DNA of 64,000 nucleotides from Eukaryota sp. TZLM1-RC (GCA_040285825.1 JAUPSS010000004.1:1116001-1180000); one strand, 5' to 3'. Numbered from the stretch's first letter, positions 44,574 to 57,795 are shown. Notes: a model not told the origin generated them from the sequence alone. A program made the numbers and translations.

Positions 44574-45979
44574 GGTTTTTTATTTTAAAAATTTGTTATT
44601 CTGGAAAATTCACTCATATTTTAAGGTCAACTCCCCCATCGGTATCTCTCAATTTTTGCAGATCTTTTAACAAACTTCGAGTCAAATTTTTTTCTTCTTT
44701 ATTAGAAGTAAATGAATCTTTAATTCGAAGTCATGTATTTTGTTCAGCAGATTTGGGTGGAATTGGATTCACCAAATCTTCGATTCTGTGTAAAGCAGCA
44801 TTTTTGGGAGGTGGTAAAAATTTTGTTTTTGAATTTTTCCAAAGGTTCCCTTTTGATGTTCATCTGATCAATGGTGAATCAAATTTTTACTTGAATCAAC
44901 TGCAATTTGAATTAGAAAATTTGCCTAGTGATATCTGGATTCAGTGTTTTCCTCAAAATGTTCAAGAAATTCCCACCCGATCACTTCCAAATTTACGTTT
45001 TTGCTTGAAAAAGCTTCAGCACCATCTGGTTAAATTATATGAAGGCTTGGATTATGAAGTAAGACTTGGCTTGGCCAAAACTAAAAATCCCGCTTTCGGT
45101 AATTTTTTAAAGGATATTCGTGATAGTTCAGCTGCTGCTTTAGTAACTCAAGTTCCCTCTGTTTATGGACTTTTGTTAAAAAACAATGAATGGCTTCTAA
45201 ACATGCGTTTTCGTTGTTTTCTGTGGCCAAACAATTTGCCCAATCATTTAACTTGTAAATGTGGTAAACCTCTTTTGTTTACTCATCTTTTGAACTGCAA
45301 ACATTTCATTACGTTTAGAAGCAAAGTGCATAATAACGTCAGGGACCAAATTTATGTAATGTGCAAATCATATCGAGTAGATTCCTTTTTAGAACCGCTG
45401 TTATCAAAATTAATTCTTGATGATCCCAATATTGATAGTATGCGTTACAACAGAGCTTCTATGGGTCTGACTAGAGGTGATCTAGTTGTTCCTGGTTTAA
45501 ATGGTAGTTTTACTATTTTGGACGCCATGTCTATTGACCCTTGTAATTCCTCTAACGAACATCTCATTAACTCGGATGTAAATAATCCTCTTCTTGCAGG
45601 CGAAAAATATAAAATTGCTAAATATGCGAAACCCATTTCCTCGGTTAATGAAAATTCTCATGCCCAATATAATTTATGTCCATTTGTTTTTTCTTTGCTT
45701 GGATCTCTAGGTAAGGCTGCTATGGCTTTCCTCGAGGATTTTGTTGTAGTTGTAAAGGAAAGAACTGGAAGAATTTTCAATCGTGTTTACTGGCAAAACA
45801 GGGTTGTATTTTCTATTTTTAAGGGAATGGTAAAACTAATTTCTGATTCACTATCTTCTTTTGGGAAATTTTCTGAATCTTTAGCAATTAATTGTTTTGA
45901 TGTAGGGGAGGCAGGTTTTGAGGATGTGGAGTTTTAATTGTGAATTTCATATTTGTTGTTGAATAAAAAGTTTTTTGTA
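44574..45979 (+). mobile_element. LINE family A copy 13, 5'-truncated, frame intact
   Basis: Open from its first base (FFILKICYSGKF) to the stop at 45935-45937, about 454 codons: thumb, Cys cluster, RLE and C-terminal block. TSD AATTATGTAAAGGA lies at about 44560-44573 and 45980-45993 in LINE C copy 5. Confidence 0.92.
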
Positions 45980-47401
45980 AATTATGTAAAGGAAAGTATG
46001 CTATCAATATTATTTGGGAATTTTTTGGTTCTTTTTGTCCTCCTTTTGAACAAAATTTCGTTAGTAATTCCGAAGATTTAACCAATATAGCACCGAGAAA
46101 TCAGTCATCCGAGAAATTAAGTAAAATTTTTGAAGACAAATGCTTTGACAACAAATGGTCCAAGGCTTTGTCAGCTTTAAGTCCCGGAGTCAAAGCACCG
46201 AACAATGAAAATACAGTAGATAAACTGAAAATACTTCATCCTTATGAAGACCCTGTTATGGATCAAAATTTTTACGGCACATACTGGGAAAATTATCCAT
46301 TGATGCCATCAGAAGTTTTTTCGGTTATCAAAAAGAGACCTCGTGGTAAGTCTGCCGGACTTTCTGGTATTACTATTGATCATGTAAAAGCCGCGATTAT
46401 TTCTTCAGAAGATTGCCTTGGTTTATTGACCAAATTTTTCAACCAAATATTATCTGGTCAACGCAAGTACCCAGAAGAATTAAGAAGTTCTCGTTTGACT
46501 GCACTTGTCAAAAATTCAAAAATGGATGTTCGTCCTATTGCAGTCTCTGAGAGCTTACATAATATTTTTTTCTGCGTGTTGCTTAAGCAGGTTCAATGAA
46601 AAAGCTAAAAAGATTTTATTACCCTTTCAATATGGTATAAATACTACAGATGGAGTCTCTTCAGCGATTTTTGCTACTGATGTCTTATTTCGTCAAAATG
46701 AATCCAATGTTTGCATGTCATTGGATTTTAGTAATGCTTTCAATTCGCTAAGTCGTCGCAGTATCCATGGTGCTCTATTGCAATATATGCCAGAATTAAT
46801 ACCATATTTTCAATCAACATATTGCACATATTCTAATTTACATTTTGGTAACAACATTTTGATTTCATCAAGTGGCGTAAAGCAAGGAGATCCGTTAGGA
46901 CCTCTTTTGTTTTGTTTGGCCATTCATCCTATTCTACTGCAAATTCAAGAGATGTTTCCTTCACTAAAAATGATTGCATATATGGATGATGTTGTGCTGA
47001 TTGGTGAATTAAATATTGTGAAAAAAGCAACTGTATGTTTTAAAGAATTATTTACCAAAATTGGTCTCCGACTTAATTTACTTAAATGTGTTTTGTTATC
47101 GAATTCTCCAGTTTCCACAATAATTGATGATATTGAAATTCAAGCCAAATTATATTCAATTGATGCTATTCGTCATTTGGGTTCGTTTTTAGGAAATAAT
47201 GATGAAATTACCAAAAAATTGTTTGAAAAGTTGAACTCAATTTCTGACAAAATTGACCGAATGATGAATTTAGATATAAAAAAACACATCAAATTTACCA
47301 TTATAAGACTGTGTTTTAGTTCCAATTTTAATCATATATTTCGATCTACAAATCCTCTCGTCACTAGACCTTTGGCTCAAAAGTTTAATGAGTTACGTGC
47401 A

Positions 47402-49833
47402 AATGAAAATGATTTTCATAAGAATAATAGAGGTGATGTCATATTACCTGGATTAGATGGAAGCTTCATTTTATTGGATGTAATGTCTGTTGATCCTTGT
47501 AATGCCTCAAATGAAAGGCTTGTTAATTCTGAAATTCATAATCCCCTTTCAAATGCTGAAAATTTTAAATTCAAAAAATACAATGAACCTTTGTCCAAAT
47601 TGGCCAGTCTACAGCATGCAAAATACAATTTGTATCCATTTGTATTTTCCCTTTTTGGTTCACTTGCACCAACTGCTTTACGTTTTTTGGATGATTTTGA
47701 AATGATTGTAAAGAGAAGAACTGGCAGAAATTTCAACAGATTGTTTTGGCAAAATAGAATTGTGTTCTCTATTTTTAAGGGGATGTTGAAGATGGTTTCT
47801 GATGCTTTGCTTTCTCTTGGATCTCACTATGAGAGAGTTGCATCTAGTGTTTTTGTTTTGGGAGAGATGGATTTTTTAGATGTTGATTTATAGGTTTAGA
47901 ATAAAATTTTTGAAGTTATTAAATCTGACTTTCCTGAGCTATCGAGTTTTTTCTACCATTTTTATGGGAAAGAATCAGATTTAATTTTTAATTCATTTGG
48001 TCTTAAATCATCTTCTGGAGTGAAGCAGGGAGATCCTTTAGGCCCATTATTGTTTTGTTTAGCTATTCACAAAACTTTAAATATCATTAAGCAAAAATAC
48101 CCTTCTATAAAAATAGTTGCTTATATGGATGATATATCCTTGATTGGTTCATTTGATTTACTAGAATTGGTTGCTCAAGAAATTGCCGATTCATATGAAA
48201 ATATTGGGCTTCATCTTAATGCCAGCAAATGTCTTCTGATTGGCTCTTCTGCTCAAGACCTCGTGATAAACGATTCTATTGTCCCTTTTACTAATTACAG
48301 TAGTGATGCTTTTAAGTTCCTTGGTTGTTGGTTAGGAAATGTGCCTCAAATTCAGAATGAATTGCAAGTTATTTTGGAAAAAATGAAAATTGAACTTGAT
48401 TCAATTTCTTCTTTAGATATAGAAAAGCATATTAAATTTTTCATGCTTAAAATTTGCTACACTGGGAGAATAACCCACATTTTGAGATCTTGTGCTCCTT
48501 CCATAGCATTAGATTTTTGTCGTTCTTTTAATTCATTGAGAACAGAATTTTTTGCTGATTTATTGGATGTAGAACCAGGAATGTTGAAAAGCCATTTATT
48601 TTCTTCAGCAAATTTGGGTGGTATTGGTTTTACTAAATCTTCAATTTTGTGTCAATCAGCATTCTTGGGTGGTGGCAAAAATTTTATTTATGAATTTTCT
48701 CGTAGATTTCCTGATGATTCTCATCTGTTAGTCCCCAATTGTAGTCCCTATTTGTATGAGTTATCTTGTGAACTTGAAAAATTACCGCCACAAATTTGGA
48801 CCAAATGTTTTCCTCAATCAATTCAAGAAATTCCAAACCGATCTCTATATAATTTACAGTTTTGCTGTAAAAAGCTTCAACAAAAATTGTCAAAGATTTT
48901 TGAAAGCTTGGATTTTGATGTTAGACTTGGCTTGGCCAAGAAAAAGAATCCCGCTTTTGCAAATCTTTTTACAAGATATGTGTGACAGTACTTCTTCTGC
49001 CTTAGTAACAACAATTCCACAAGTTTATGGTACTCTCTTATCCGATTCTGCTTGGACTCTGAATATGAGATTTCGTTCCTTTATCTGGCCTGATAATTTA
49101 CCTCATAATTTAATTTGTAAATGTTCTCGAGAAATTACAACTACTCATTTGTTAAATTGTAAACATTTTATTACTTTTAGAAGCAAGGTTCATGATGCTG
49201 TAAGAGACCAGTTATATTGTATGTGTAAATCTCATAGAATTGAATCCTTCTTGGAACCTCTGTTGTCAAATCTGTTTGATGCTGAAAATGATTTTCATAA
49301 GAATAATAGAGGTGATGTCATATTACCTGGATTAGATGGAAGCTTCATTTTATTGGATGTAATGTCTGTTGATCCTTGTAATGCCTCAAATGAAAGGCTT
49401 GTTAATTCTGAAATTCATAATCCCCTTTCAAATGCTGAAAATTTTAAATTCAAAAAATACAATGAACCTTTGTCCAAATTGGCCAGTCTACAGCATGCAA
49501 AATACAATTTGTATCCATTTGTATTTTCCCTTTTGGTTCACTTGCACCAACTGCTTTACGTTTTTTGGATGATTTTGAAATGATTGTAAAGAGAAGAACT
49601 GGGAGAAATTTCAACAAATTGTTTTGGCAAAATAGAATTGTGTTTTCTATTTTTAAGGGGATGTTGAAGATGGTTTCTGATGCTTTGCTTTCTCTTGGAT
49701 CTCACTATGAGAGAGTTGCATCTAGTGTTTTTGTTTTTGGGAGAGATGGATTTTTTAGATGTTGATTTATAGGTTTCGAATAAAATTAAATTTAAAAAAA
49801 AAAAAAAATAAAATTAAATTTAAAAAAAAAAAA
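47402..49833 (+). mobile_element. LINE family B copy 8, 5'-truncated, with copy 9 in its 3' UTR
   Basis: 47402-47908 encodes the RLE core, C-terminal block and tail of B; the short remainder of its 3' UTR is at 49808-49833. TSD GTTACGTGCA is at 47392-47401 and 49834-49843 in LINE C copy 5. By chance B continues the C frame, giving an open C-RT/B-RLE fusion from 46505 to 47893. Confidence 0.9.
47909..49807 (+). mobile_element. LINE family B copy 9, in the 3' UTR of copy 8
   Basis: From RT palm (IFEVIKSDFPELSSFFYHFYG, SSGVKQGDPLGPLLF, AYMDDISL) to the normal 3' end. TSD ATAAAATT is at 47901-47908 and 49808-49815. The frame is broken by single-base changes in T-runs near 48967, 49537 and 49738; otherwise all motifs are intact. 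Confidence 0.88.
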
Positions 49834-50849
49834 GTTACGTGCAAAAGTTCTGTCTCAATTACTGGGATGTAAAATGTTTCAAATTCCAGATCATGCTTAC
49901 CTTAGTCCACAATATGGTGGTTTAGGGTGGACGAAGGCTTCTATTCTTACCTCGTGTGCTTTTGTTGGTGGATGCAGAAATGCAATCTTTGAGTTCTCCG
50001 AAAGATTTGCAGATTGGGAAGATTTATTGATGACAACGCAAAGTTCCACTGTTTTTGCATTAAATGAAGAAATTTCAAGAATTGATGTAGAAAAATGGGG
50101 TCGATGTTTTCCCCAATCATTCAATGGCAATATTCCAGAAAAAAATGTTTTAAATTTGAAGTACACTCTTCGAACATTACAGAAAAGATTGACTGGAATG
50201 TATGAAAAAGATCTTTATAATAATATTTGCAGCTCGGCTGTTTTAAATCAAGATCTTCACTCATTGTTATTGGAAAAGGGTGTTTGTGAAAACAAGGTGT
50301 CAGATTCTTCACTTTTTGTAACCATTGTACCACGAAGATTTGGATTGTGTGCTACTAATGAAGCATTTGTAACAAAAATGAGATTATATTTGAACATCCC
50401 CATTAACCAATTATTATCAAAAGAAAAATGTATTTGTTCGAATTCACCTCAACTCACTTTGCGCCATGCTCTAAATTGCTCTAAATTGATAACTTATCGT
50501 TCTTCATTACATGATGCTGTTAGAGACACTGTTTTCAATATGGCACAAACTGCAAGGATATCGTGTATCAAAGAGCCCCTGCTGAAAGAAACACTTTCTC
50601 TGAATAATTTTGGTTCTGATGATAGAGGTGATGTATACTGTGATTGGATTGATAATTCTGAAGCTATTGTTGACTTTGTCTCATGTAATGTTGCAAACGA
50701 TACTTTGGTTCACAGAAGAAAACTTAATCCTGTGGCTGCTCTGGATTTTAAAGCAAAAGAAAAACATAGAAAATATGATAAAGAAATTGAAGATGCAAAT
50801 ATCGATAGAAATACACAGCTGGTTTTTATTGCTTTTCCATTTTCGATAA

Positions 50850-50939
50850 GTGTTCTAGTGTTTTTGTTCTGGGAGAGATGGATTTTTTAGATGTTGATTT
50901 ATAGGTTTTGAATAAAATTAAAATTTTGGTAAAAAAAAA
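50850..50939 (+). mobile_element. LINE family B, 90-bp micro-insertion
   Basis: Last ~18 codons and 3' UTR of B. TSD TTTCGATAA is at 50841-50849 and 50940-50948 in LINE C copy 5. Confidence 0.9.
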
Positions 50940-51221
50940 TTTCGATAAATGGAAGATTATCAGTTGAAGCAGAAACTTTTTTGGATGACTTCCAAAAAAT
51001 GGTGAAAGAAAAAACAATGAAAAGATTTGATATTTTTTTATGGCGTTCACGGATTCAATTTGCCATTATTAATAGATTACCGCGGTTTTTCAATCGAATT
51101 AGAGAAGCTTTAGCTAGACAGCAAGCAAATCAAGATTTTGTAGAGGAAATCTTGGTTTAATGATAGTCGTCCCATTAGTTATGATTTAATTTAATCAAGT
51201 GTGCAAATTCAATAAATTAAA

Positions 51222-51361
51222 ATAAACCATCTGCTTCACAATTTTGGAAACAAAATCCACTTTCTGAAAAAGAAGTTGAAACTGCCATTTTTCGTCTTCC
51301 ATCTGGAAAAGCTCCAGGTCCATCTGGAATAACTTTTGATATGCTGAAATCTGTGTGCCGG
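51222..51361 (+). mobile_element. LINE family D copy 1 (piece 4 of 4, end lost)
   Basis: Continues D through KPSASQFWKQNPLSEKEVET and LPSGKAPGPSGITFDMLKSV, then stops abruptly at TGTGTGCCG, adjacent to gene H. RT and everything downstream are missing. No 3' UTR, tail or TSD is seen, so this boundary is a deletion, recombination or assembly join. Confidence 0.8.
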
Positions 51362-51694
51362 GTTCTGTGACCTTGTCCACACAATGGAGTAATCATCATC
51401 AGTTTGAAAACCCAAGTGGGCTTGTTCAATACCAGCTTTGAAATCTTGCACTGCGGTAGCTACCACCTGGAACTTTTCATTATTTAAAACATAAAAGAAA
51501 TCATCCTCTAGGGGACGACGGGGAGAAAACTCAACTGTAGAAAAGTCTGTTGACTGAATGGAGAGCAGGAGTGAAGCTGAAAAATGTGGTTTTTCTGGAT
51601 TGTAGTAGATTGACCTTGGTGTTCTCAGATGTTCTGCAAGGTTTTTCCTTGATCTAATCTCTCCAGTCTTGATTTGTATCTGCAGTACTCCAAG
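51362..51694 (-). CDS. gene H, piece 5 (nuclease-like region, most C-terminal part in window)
   Basis: Continues piece 4 in frame once LINE B copy 11 is ignored. It begins with the LGVLQIQIKTGE segment, whose hydrophobic-Q-x-K pattern resembles the core strand of PD-(D/E)XK nucleases, and then reads EHLRTPRSIYYNPEKPHFSA and a Phe/Asp-rich region to YSIVWTRSQNP. The frame is still open where it meets LINE D at 51361, so the C-terminus is missing. Function is inferred only from motif shape. Confidence 0.6.
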
Positions 51695-52596
51695 TGCTTG
51701 GATTTTGATGTTAGACTTGGCTTGGCCAAGAAAAAGAATCCCGCTTTGCAAATCTTTTACAAGATATGTGTGACAGTACTTCTTCTGCCTTAGTAACAAC
51801 AATTCCACAAGTTTATGGTACTCTCTTATCCGATTCTGCTTGGACTCTGAATATGAGATTTCGTTCCTTTATCTGGCCTGATAATTTACCTCATAATTTA
51901 ATATGTAAATGTTCTCGAGAAATAACAACTACTCATTTGTTAAATTGTAAACATTTTATTACTTTTAGAAGCAAGGTTCATGATGCTGTAAGAGACCAGT
52001 TATATTGTATGTGTAAATCTCATAGAATTGAATCCTTCTTGGAACCTTTGTTGTCAAATCTGTTTGATGCTGAAAATGATTTTCATAAGAATAATAGAGG
52101 TGATGTCATATTACCTGGATTAGATGGAAGCTTCATTTTATTGGATGTAATGTCTGTTGATCCTTGTAATGCCTCAAATGAAAGGCTTGTTAATTCTGAA
52201 ATTCATAATCCCCTTTCAAATGCTGAAAATTTTAAATTCAAAAAAATACAATGAACCTTTGTCCAAATTGGCCAGTCTACAGCATGCAAAAATACAATTT
52301 GTATCCATTTGTATTTTCCCTTTTTGGTTCACTTGCACCAACTGCTTTACGTTTTTTGGATGATTTTGAAATGATTGTAAAGAGAAGAACTGGCAGAAAT
52401 TTCAACAGATTGTTTTGGCAAAATAGAATTGTGTTTTCTGTTTTTAAGGGGATGTTGAAGATGGTTTCTGATGCTTTGCTTTCTCTTGGATCTCACTATG
52501 AGAGAGTTGCATCTAGTGTTTTTGTTTTGGGAGAGATGGATTTTTTAGATGTTGATTTATAGGTTTAGAATAAAATTAAATTTAAATAAAAAAAAA
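51695..52596 (+). mobile_element. LINE family B copy 11, 5'-truncated
   Basis: Starts in SLDFDVRLGLAKKKNPAF and runs to the 3' end. TSD AGTACTCCAAG is at 51684-51694 and 52597-52607. One-base changes near 51745, 52243 and 52290 break the frame. Target: gene H. Confidence 0.92.
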
Positions 52597-52818
52597 AGTA
52601 CTCCAAGATAATCGGCCGCATCATTGTTCGTTATGGCTTTCACTATCTCCTCCACTGTTGGAAAATCGTGGGATTCAGAGGGCTTAAACACAACAGGGAC
52701 AATAGCATCAATATCCGCTGTTCCGGGCGGGAGAACCACTATTGTTCGATGGATAAAGGCTCCCAGAAGCATAAAATAGAAGTCTTGGGGTTCTTGAAGG
52801 TCAACAGTGGTCAACATT
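52597..52818 (-). CDS. gene H, piece 4 (putative start of nuclease domain)
   Basis: Reads VDLQEPQDFYFMLLGAFIH, then RTIVVLPPGTADIDAIVPVV, an acidic insert, and NNDAADYLG. An I-D-A-I-V-P-V strand followed about 40 residues later by QIQIK (in piece 5) fits D ... Q/E-x-K active-site spacing of restriction-like nucleases. It joins pieces 3 and 5 in frame across two LINE B insertions. Confidence 0.62.
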
Positions 52819-53740
52819 TAAATTGTCAAAGATTTTTGAAAGCTTGGATTTTGATGTTAGACTTGGCTTGGCCAAGAAAAAGAATCCCGCTTTTGCAAAT
52901 CTTTTACAAGATATGCGTGACAGTACTTCTTCTGCCTTAGTAACAACAATTCCACAAGTTTATGGTACTCTCTTATCCGATTCTGCTTGGACTCTGAATA
53001 TGAGATTTCGTTCCTTTATCTGGCCTGATAATTTACCTCATAATTTAATTTGTAAATGTTCTCGAGAAATTACAACTACTCATTTGTTAAATTGTAAACA
53101 TTTTATTACTTTTAGAAGCAAGGTTCATGATGCTGTGAGAGACCAGTTATATTGTATGTGTAAATCTCATAGAATTGAATCCTTCTTGGAACCTCTGTTG
53201 TCAAATCTGTTTGATGCTGAAGATGATTTTCATAAAAATAATAGAGGTGATGTTATATTACCTGGATTAGATGGAAGTTTCATTTTAGTGGATGTAATGT
53301 CTGTTGATCCTTGTAATGCCTCAAATGAAAGGCTAGTTAATTCTGAAATTCATAATCCCCTTTCAAATGCTGAAAATCTTAAATTGAAAAAATACAATGA
53401 ACCTTTGTCCAAATTGGCCAGTCTACAGCATGCAAAATACAATTTGTATCCATTTGTATTTTCCCTTTTTGGTTCACTTGCACCAACTGCTTTACGTTTT
53501 TTGGATGATTTTGAAATGATTGTAAAGAGAAGAAGTGGGAGAAATTTCAACAGATTGTTTTGGCAAAATAGAATTGTGTTTTCTATTTTTAAGGGGATGT
53601 TGAAGATGGTTTCTGATGCTTTGCTTTCTCTTGGATCTCACTATGAGAGAGTTGCATCTAGTGTTTTTGTTCTGGGAGAGATGGATTTTTTAGATGTTGA
53701 TTTATAGGTTTTGAATAAAATTAAAATTTTGTTAAAAAAA
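52819..53740 (+). mobile_element. LINE family B copy 12, 5'-truncated, frame intact
   Basis: Frame 52823-53707 covers the Cys cluster, RLE, C-terminal block and GEMDFLDVDL. TSD AGTGGTCAACATT is at 52806-52818 and 53741-53753. Target: gene H. Confidence 0.93.
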
Positions 53741-54209
53741 AGTGGTCAACATTGATTCACAAATACTAAAATATCCAGCAGCATTCAGTTTTCTAGTATT
53801 TTTTGATGAAAGTAATCGATAACAATGACAATTCTCCTCTAATAATAAACGTAGAGGAATCGGATACAAGTGTGAGAATAGTTGAAAATTGGCAGGTATT
53901 TGGATTAACGAGTTATAATTTAATTGACTGAATTGAAACAAATAGAGGAGAACACCAACACAAACAGGCTCGATAAGGATTCCCAAGGTTGTAGGAGCAA
54001 CATGAGTAGTGAGAAGCTCCTTCATGATATCAATCAATGTTGACTGCCATGGTGCACTTGCTTTCAAATGTAGATAATTCCATGCAAAATGGGACAGAAT
54101 AGGATCAACAGTGGGAAGAAGATAGGAGAAAACTCTATTTTCAAAATTGGAAGGAAAGAATTTGATAACGGCAAAGGAACAATGAACAAAATGGGAGAGT
54201 AGTGACTCA
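53741..54209 (-). CDS. gene H, piece 3
   Basis: Helical, Leu/Phe-rich sequence (HFAWNYLHLKASAPWQSTLI, then MKELLTTHVAPTTLGILIEP) ending GYFSICESMLTT. Open throughout in the same frame as pieces 2 and 4. No domain is recognised with confidence; it sits between the proposed NTPase-like and nuclease-like parts. Confidence 0.6.
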
Positions 54210-54478
54210 GTAGATATGGAAGCGGATTAAAAAATATTTTTTCGGGAAAACTGGCTGATAACAATCTCGAAACTGTTGAAAAATTGAAATCCCTCCATCC
54301 AACTGAAAATTTTTGCCCCAGTAAGCCTTCTATTTGTCAATATTGGCTCGAAAATCCATTTCAGGCTCAAGAAGTATTGAATGCCGTTGCTAAATTACCA
54401 AAAGGAAAAGCTGCTGGTCCTTCAGGCATTTCCTTTGATTTGTTGAAAACTGCCTGTAAAAATGCTCCTGAAATTTGT

Positions 54479-57400
54479 TTTTTTAATTTAATTTTAATTT
54501 ATTTTCAAAACCACAGTCTAAAAGTCAATTTCTTCAAAACAAGCTTCCACACCATCAAACCTTACAGCAGCAATGTTTTCATAATGTGCACTGACAGACA
54601 TTAAAGCTTTCGAAATCATTTTAGGAATTGATTTGAAAATAGTAAAAACAATACGATTTAGCCACAAGCGACGATCAAAACGCTTATTCATTCTTTTTTT
54701 CACAAGATTTTCAAAATCATCAATAAAATTCAAAGCAGTTTTTCCAAGACGACCATACAACGATATAGCAAATGGGCAAATTTGGTAATCTACATGGCGA
54801 ACATGTTTCAATTCTTTTAAAGGATTTGCATACTTTTTCCGTTTGTACAATTCGGAGTCATCAAGGGGGGATACTTCGGATTGAGCATTTTTCAAGGCAT
54901 TTTTCTTGCAAACATCCACTGTTACGACATCAACAACATTCATGACATCATCAAACGAGGGCACAACAACATCAGCACGTCGTTTTCCATATTCTGAATC
55001 TCTTACGCTTTCATTTTATATCAAGAGACCTCAACAAAGGTTCTACAAAAGATTCAATATGATAGGAATTACACATTGCATGGATTTGATCTCTGACTGC
55101 ATCATGCAACGTAGAACGATAGGAAATATATCTATTACAATTAAATAAATGTGATAATGTCAAACCAGCTCCACATTTACAAAACAAATCATTGGGCAAA
55201 TTACAAGGCCATAAATAACAACGCATTCTCATAGCAGTGGTCCATTGGTCGTCATTCAAAAATAGACCATAAATCTGGGGAATTTGATTTATCAAAACTG
55301 CAGATGAACTGTCCTTCAAATCAATCAAAAAATTGGCAAACGCAGGATTTTCTTTCTTAGCCGTGCTAAGTCGAACAATAAAATCCTTGTTTTCAAAATT
55401 TTTCAAGAGATGTCGTTGGAGCTTTTTCAACGCAAATTTTAATGAATATAAACTTCTGTCTGGAATTTCTTGAATGGATATGGGGAAACATGATTGCCAT
55501 AAGTCGGGAGATAAACTGGATATTTCTTCTCTTAAGTTATCCAGGAATATGCTATTTGTATTTTCAAGAAGATTTTCGGCAAAAGGATATCTTCTAGAGA
55601 ATTCAAATACAAAATTTTTTCCACCACCAATAAATGCAGCTTTGGTCAAATATTTTGATGAATTGAATCCAACACCGCCAAGTTGAACATCAGAAAAAAT
55701 ATGATTTTTCAAAATTGATGGATCAACAGACATTAAATAAGCCAAAAATTGGGTACGTATTTTGTTAAATTGTCTACAGAAATTGTAAGTTAGGGATGGA
55801 GGTAATGATCGCAGTAAATGAGTAATTTTTCCAGCATAACAAATTTTCAAAAGAAAAAACTTAAGATGTTTTTCCAATTCAAGAGTCTTTATGACTTCTA
55901 GCTCTTTTTTAATTGAATTTAAATAATTTTCAAGGCTGTCAAGTGTCTTTTCGGCGGAACCTAAATAGCAACCCAGAAAGCAGAAACTAGTTGAAGTATA
56001 ATCAATATATGGAACTTCGAGGGAATTAATTATTAACTTAACATTTTTCCTAGAAATACAAAAACATTTTTGAACATTCAACTCAAGACCTATGGATTGG
56101 TATAATGTAGCAGCTTCATTAGCAACCCTATTAATTGTACTTTCTGGACCAATACAAGAAATGTCATCCATGTAAGCTACCACTTGAAGGTCAGAATTTT
56201 CTTCTTTTAATTTTTTCAAAATTGGGTGAATTGCAAGACAAAAAAAGAAAGGACCTAAAGGGTCTCCTTGTTTAACTCCTGATAAAGAATCCAGATTAAA
56301 AGAATTAAAAATTAAATCAGATGAATTACCATAAAACCTATAAAAAAAGGTTTCGAGTTCAGGAAAATTTGATTTGATTTCTTTCCAAATTGAATCTCTT
56401 TTCACTGAATTGAAAGCATTTTTGAAATCAAGATTAAAAATGCAACTATTTTCGTGACAATTGAAAAACAGATCAGATGTCAAAGCTGCAACTGAAGCTC
56501 CATCTATGGTTTTGATTCCATATTGGAATGGAGAAAAGTATTCTTTAGCTTTTGTTGAAACTCGATTAAAAATTACTGAAGACATCAGGCGATAAATGGC
56601 TTCACCAATGGCAATTGGGCGAACTTTTCCATTAGGTTTAGTTAAAGCCACTAACCGTGATGCACTTAATTCTTTGGGTGGAACAATTTTCATTGTCAAA
56701 ACATCTTGAAAAAAGGAACATAAATCTTTAATAATAAAGGAATTTTGGCGGCACACAGATTTCAGCATATCAAAAGTAATTCCAGATGGACCTGGAGCTT
56801 TTCCAGATGGAAGACGGAAAATGGCAGTTTCAACTTCTTTTTCAGAAAGTGGATTTTGTTTCCAAAATTGTGAAGCAGATGGTTTATCCAAATTAAGAAA
56901 TTCAGCTGGATGCAGATCCACTAATTGATTAACAGTTTCATCAGTCACAGGAGCAAGATCAGATGAGAACAGAGCGTTTTTCCCTGAACCATATCTCCCA
57001 CGTAGCAAAAGTTTTCGTACAGTCTTATTCTTGGGTTGTTTCTTTGGAGTGAAAACCTTTTGGGGACGAGAACCTGATTTTTGTTCAAGGAAGAATTTCC
57101 AAATAGAAAATATATCCCATTCACCTTTTTTCAAAGCAAGACTGAATGTTCTAAACGCAACAGAAAAGGGAATGGAAGCCTTGGGACTGAGAACATTCGG
57201 AATCTTACATGGAGGCCGTAATGTATCAAGCGAGGAGCAAACATGACATACATATAAATTATTTTTTAAAATATATCTTTCAGCTTTTTCATTACAAATA
57301 ACACAATTATCAATTTGACTTGCTTCAAGGGGAATATCTAACATCACTGCATCATTGTCTTCTGCAGTGCACTCATCTTTGGGAGGTAAATTAAATTCTA

Positions 57401-57795
57401 AATTATGTAATTCAGCGGCAGCGGCGGTTACAGAATAAGAAATAGATGGATTTTGATAATTTTCACATTTTTTAGAATTCTTTTTATGTCCAACTTTATG
57501 ACAAGATGAGCAACGGGGAACATTTTTTGAGAGTTTAGTGTTTTTTGTGGCACGCTGATCATTTTTTGAATTTGAAATTTTTTGAGAAGAATTTCGAGCA
57601 TAGCTTGGAGGGTGGGGAGAGTGGAGGAGTGAAGGGGATGAGCTTGATTTGACGGGTAGAACCTTCACTTGGGCATTCCAATCAGTATCGGAGTCACTAT
57701 CTGCCTCTGGCATCGTTTAGGGAGAGACACAGTACAACTTTGACGCCAACACAGAAAGTGAAAAATGAGAGGCTTGACCAAGGGAGGGAGAAAAA
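54479..57795 (-). mobile_element. LINE family D copy 3, full length, one frame break
   Basis: ATG at 57713. The 900-codon frame (57713-55011) has a zinc-knuckle-like CSSCHKVGHKKNSKKC (C-x2-C-x4-H-x6-C, not the standard spacing), a second Cys set (CVICNEKA ... YVCHVC), RT (FNLDFKNAFNSVKR, SGVKQGDPLGPFFF, AYMDDIS) and Cys cluster CKCGAGLTLSHLFNC. A one-base A-run change near 55012 separates the RLE core (KRRADVVVPSFDD..VVDVVTVDVC), C-terminal block (DRRLWLNRIVFTIFKSIPK) and tail VEACFEEIDF (stop about 54518). The leader matches family A. Otherwise intact, so it may be recently active. Confidence 0.92.

Larger units (their letters stand above)
44083..51221 (+). mobile_element. LINE family C copy 5, full length, split by A and B copies
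   Basis: TSD ATAAACCA (44075-44082, 51222-51229) in LINE D. Own pieces are 44083-44573, 45980-47401, 49834-50849 and 50940-51221. It encodes a zinc knuckle CSKCRQQGHNARTC, second Cys pairs (CNTCGISF ... DRCLKC), RT (SLDFSNAFNSLSRR, SSGVKQGDPLGPLLF, AYMDDVVLIG), Cys cluster CICSNSPQLTLRHALNC, RLE core RGDVYCDWIDNSEAIVDF and C-terminal block ending QANQDFVEEILV (stop 51158-51160). The only break in its own coding sequence that I see is a one-base shift near 46565 in a T-run. Its 3' UTR ends TTCAATAAATT. The most complete C element here. Confidence 0.9.
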
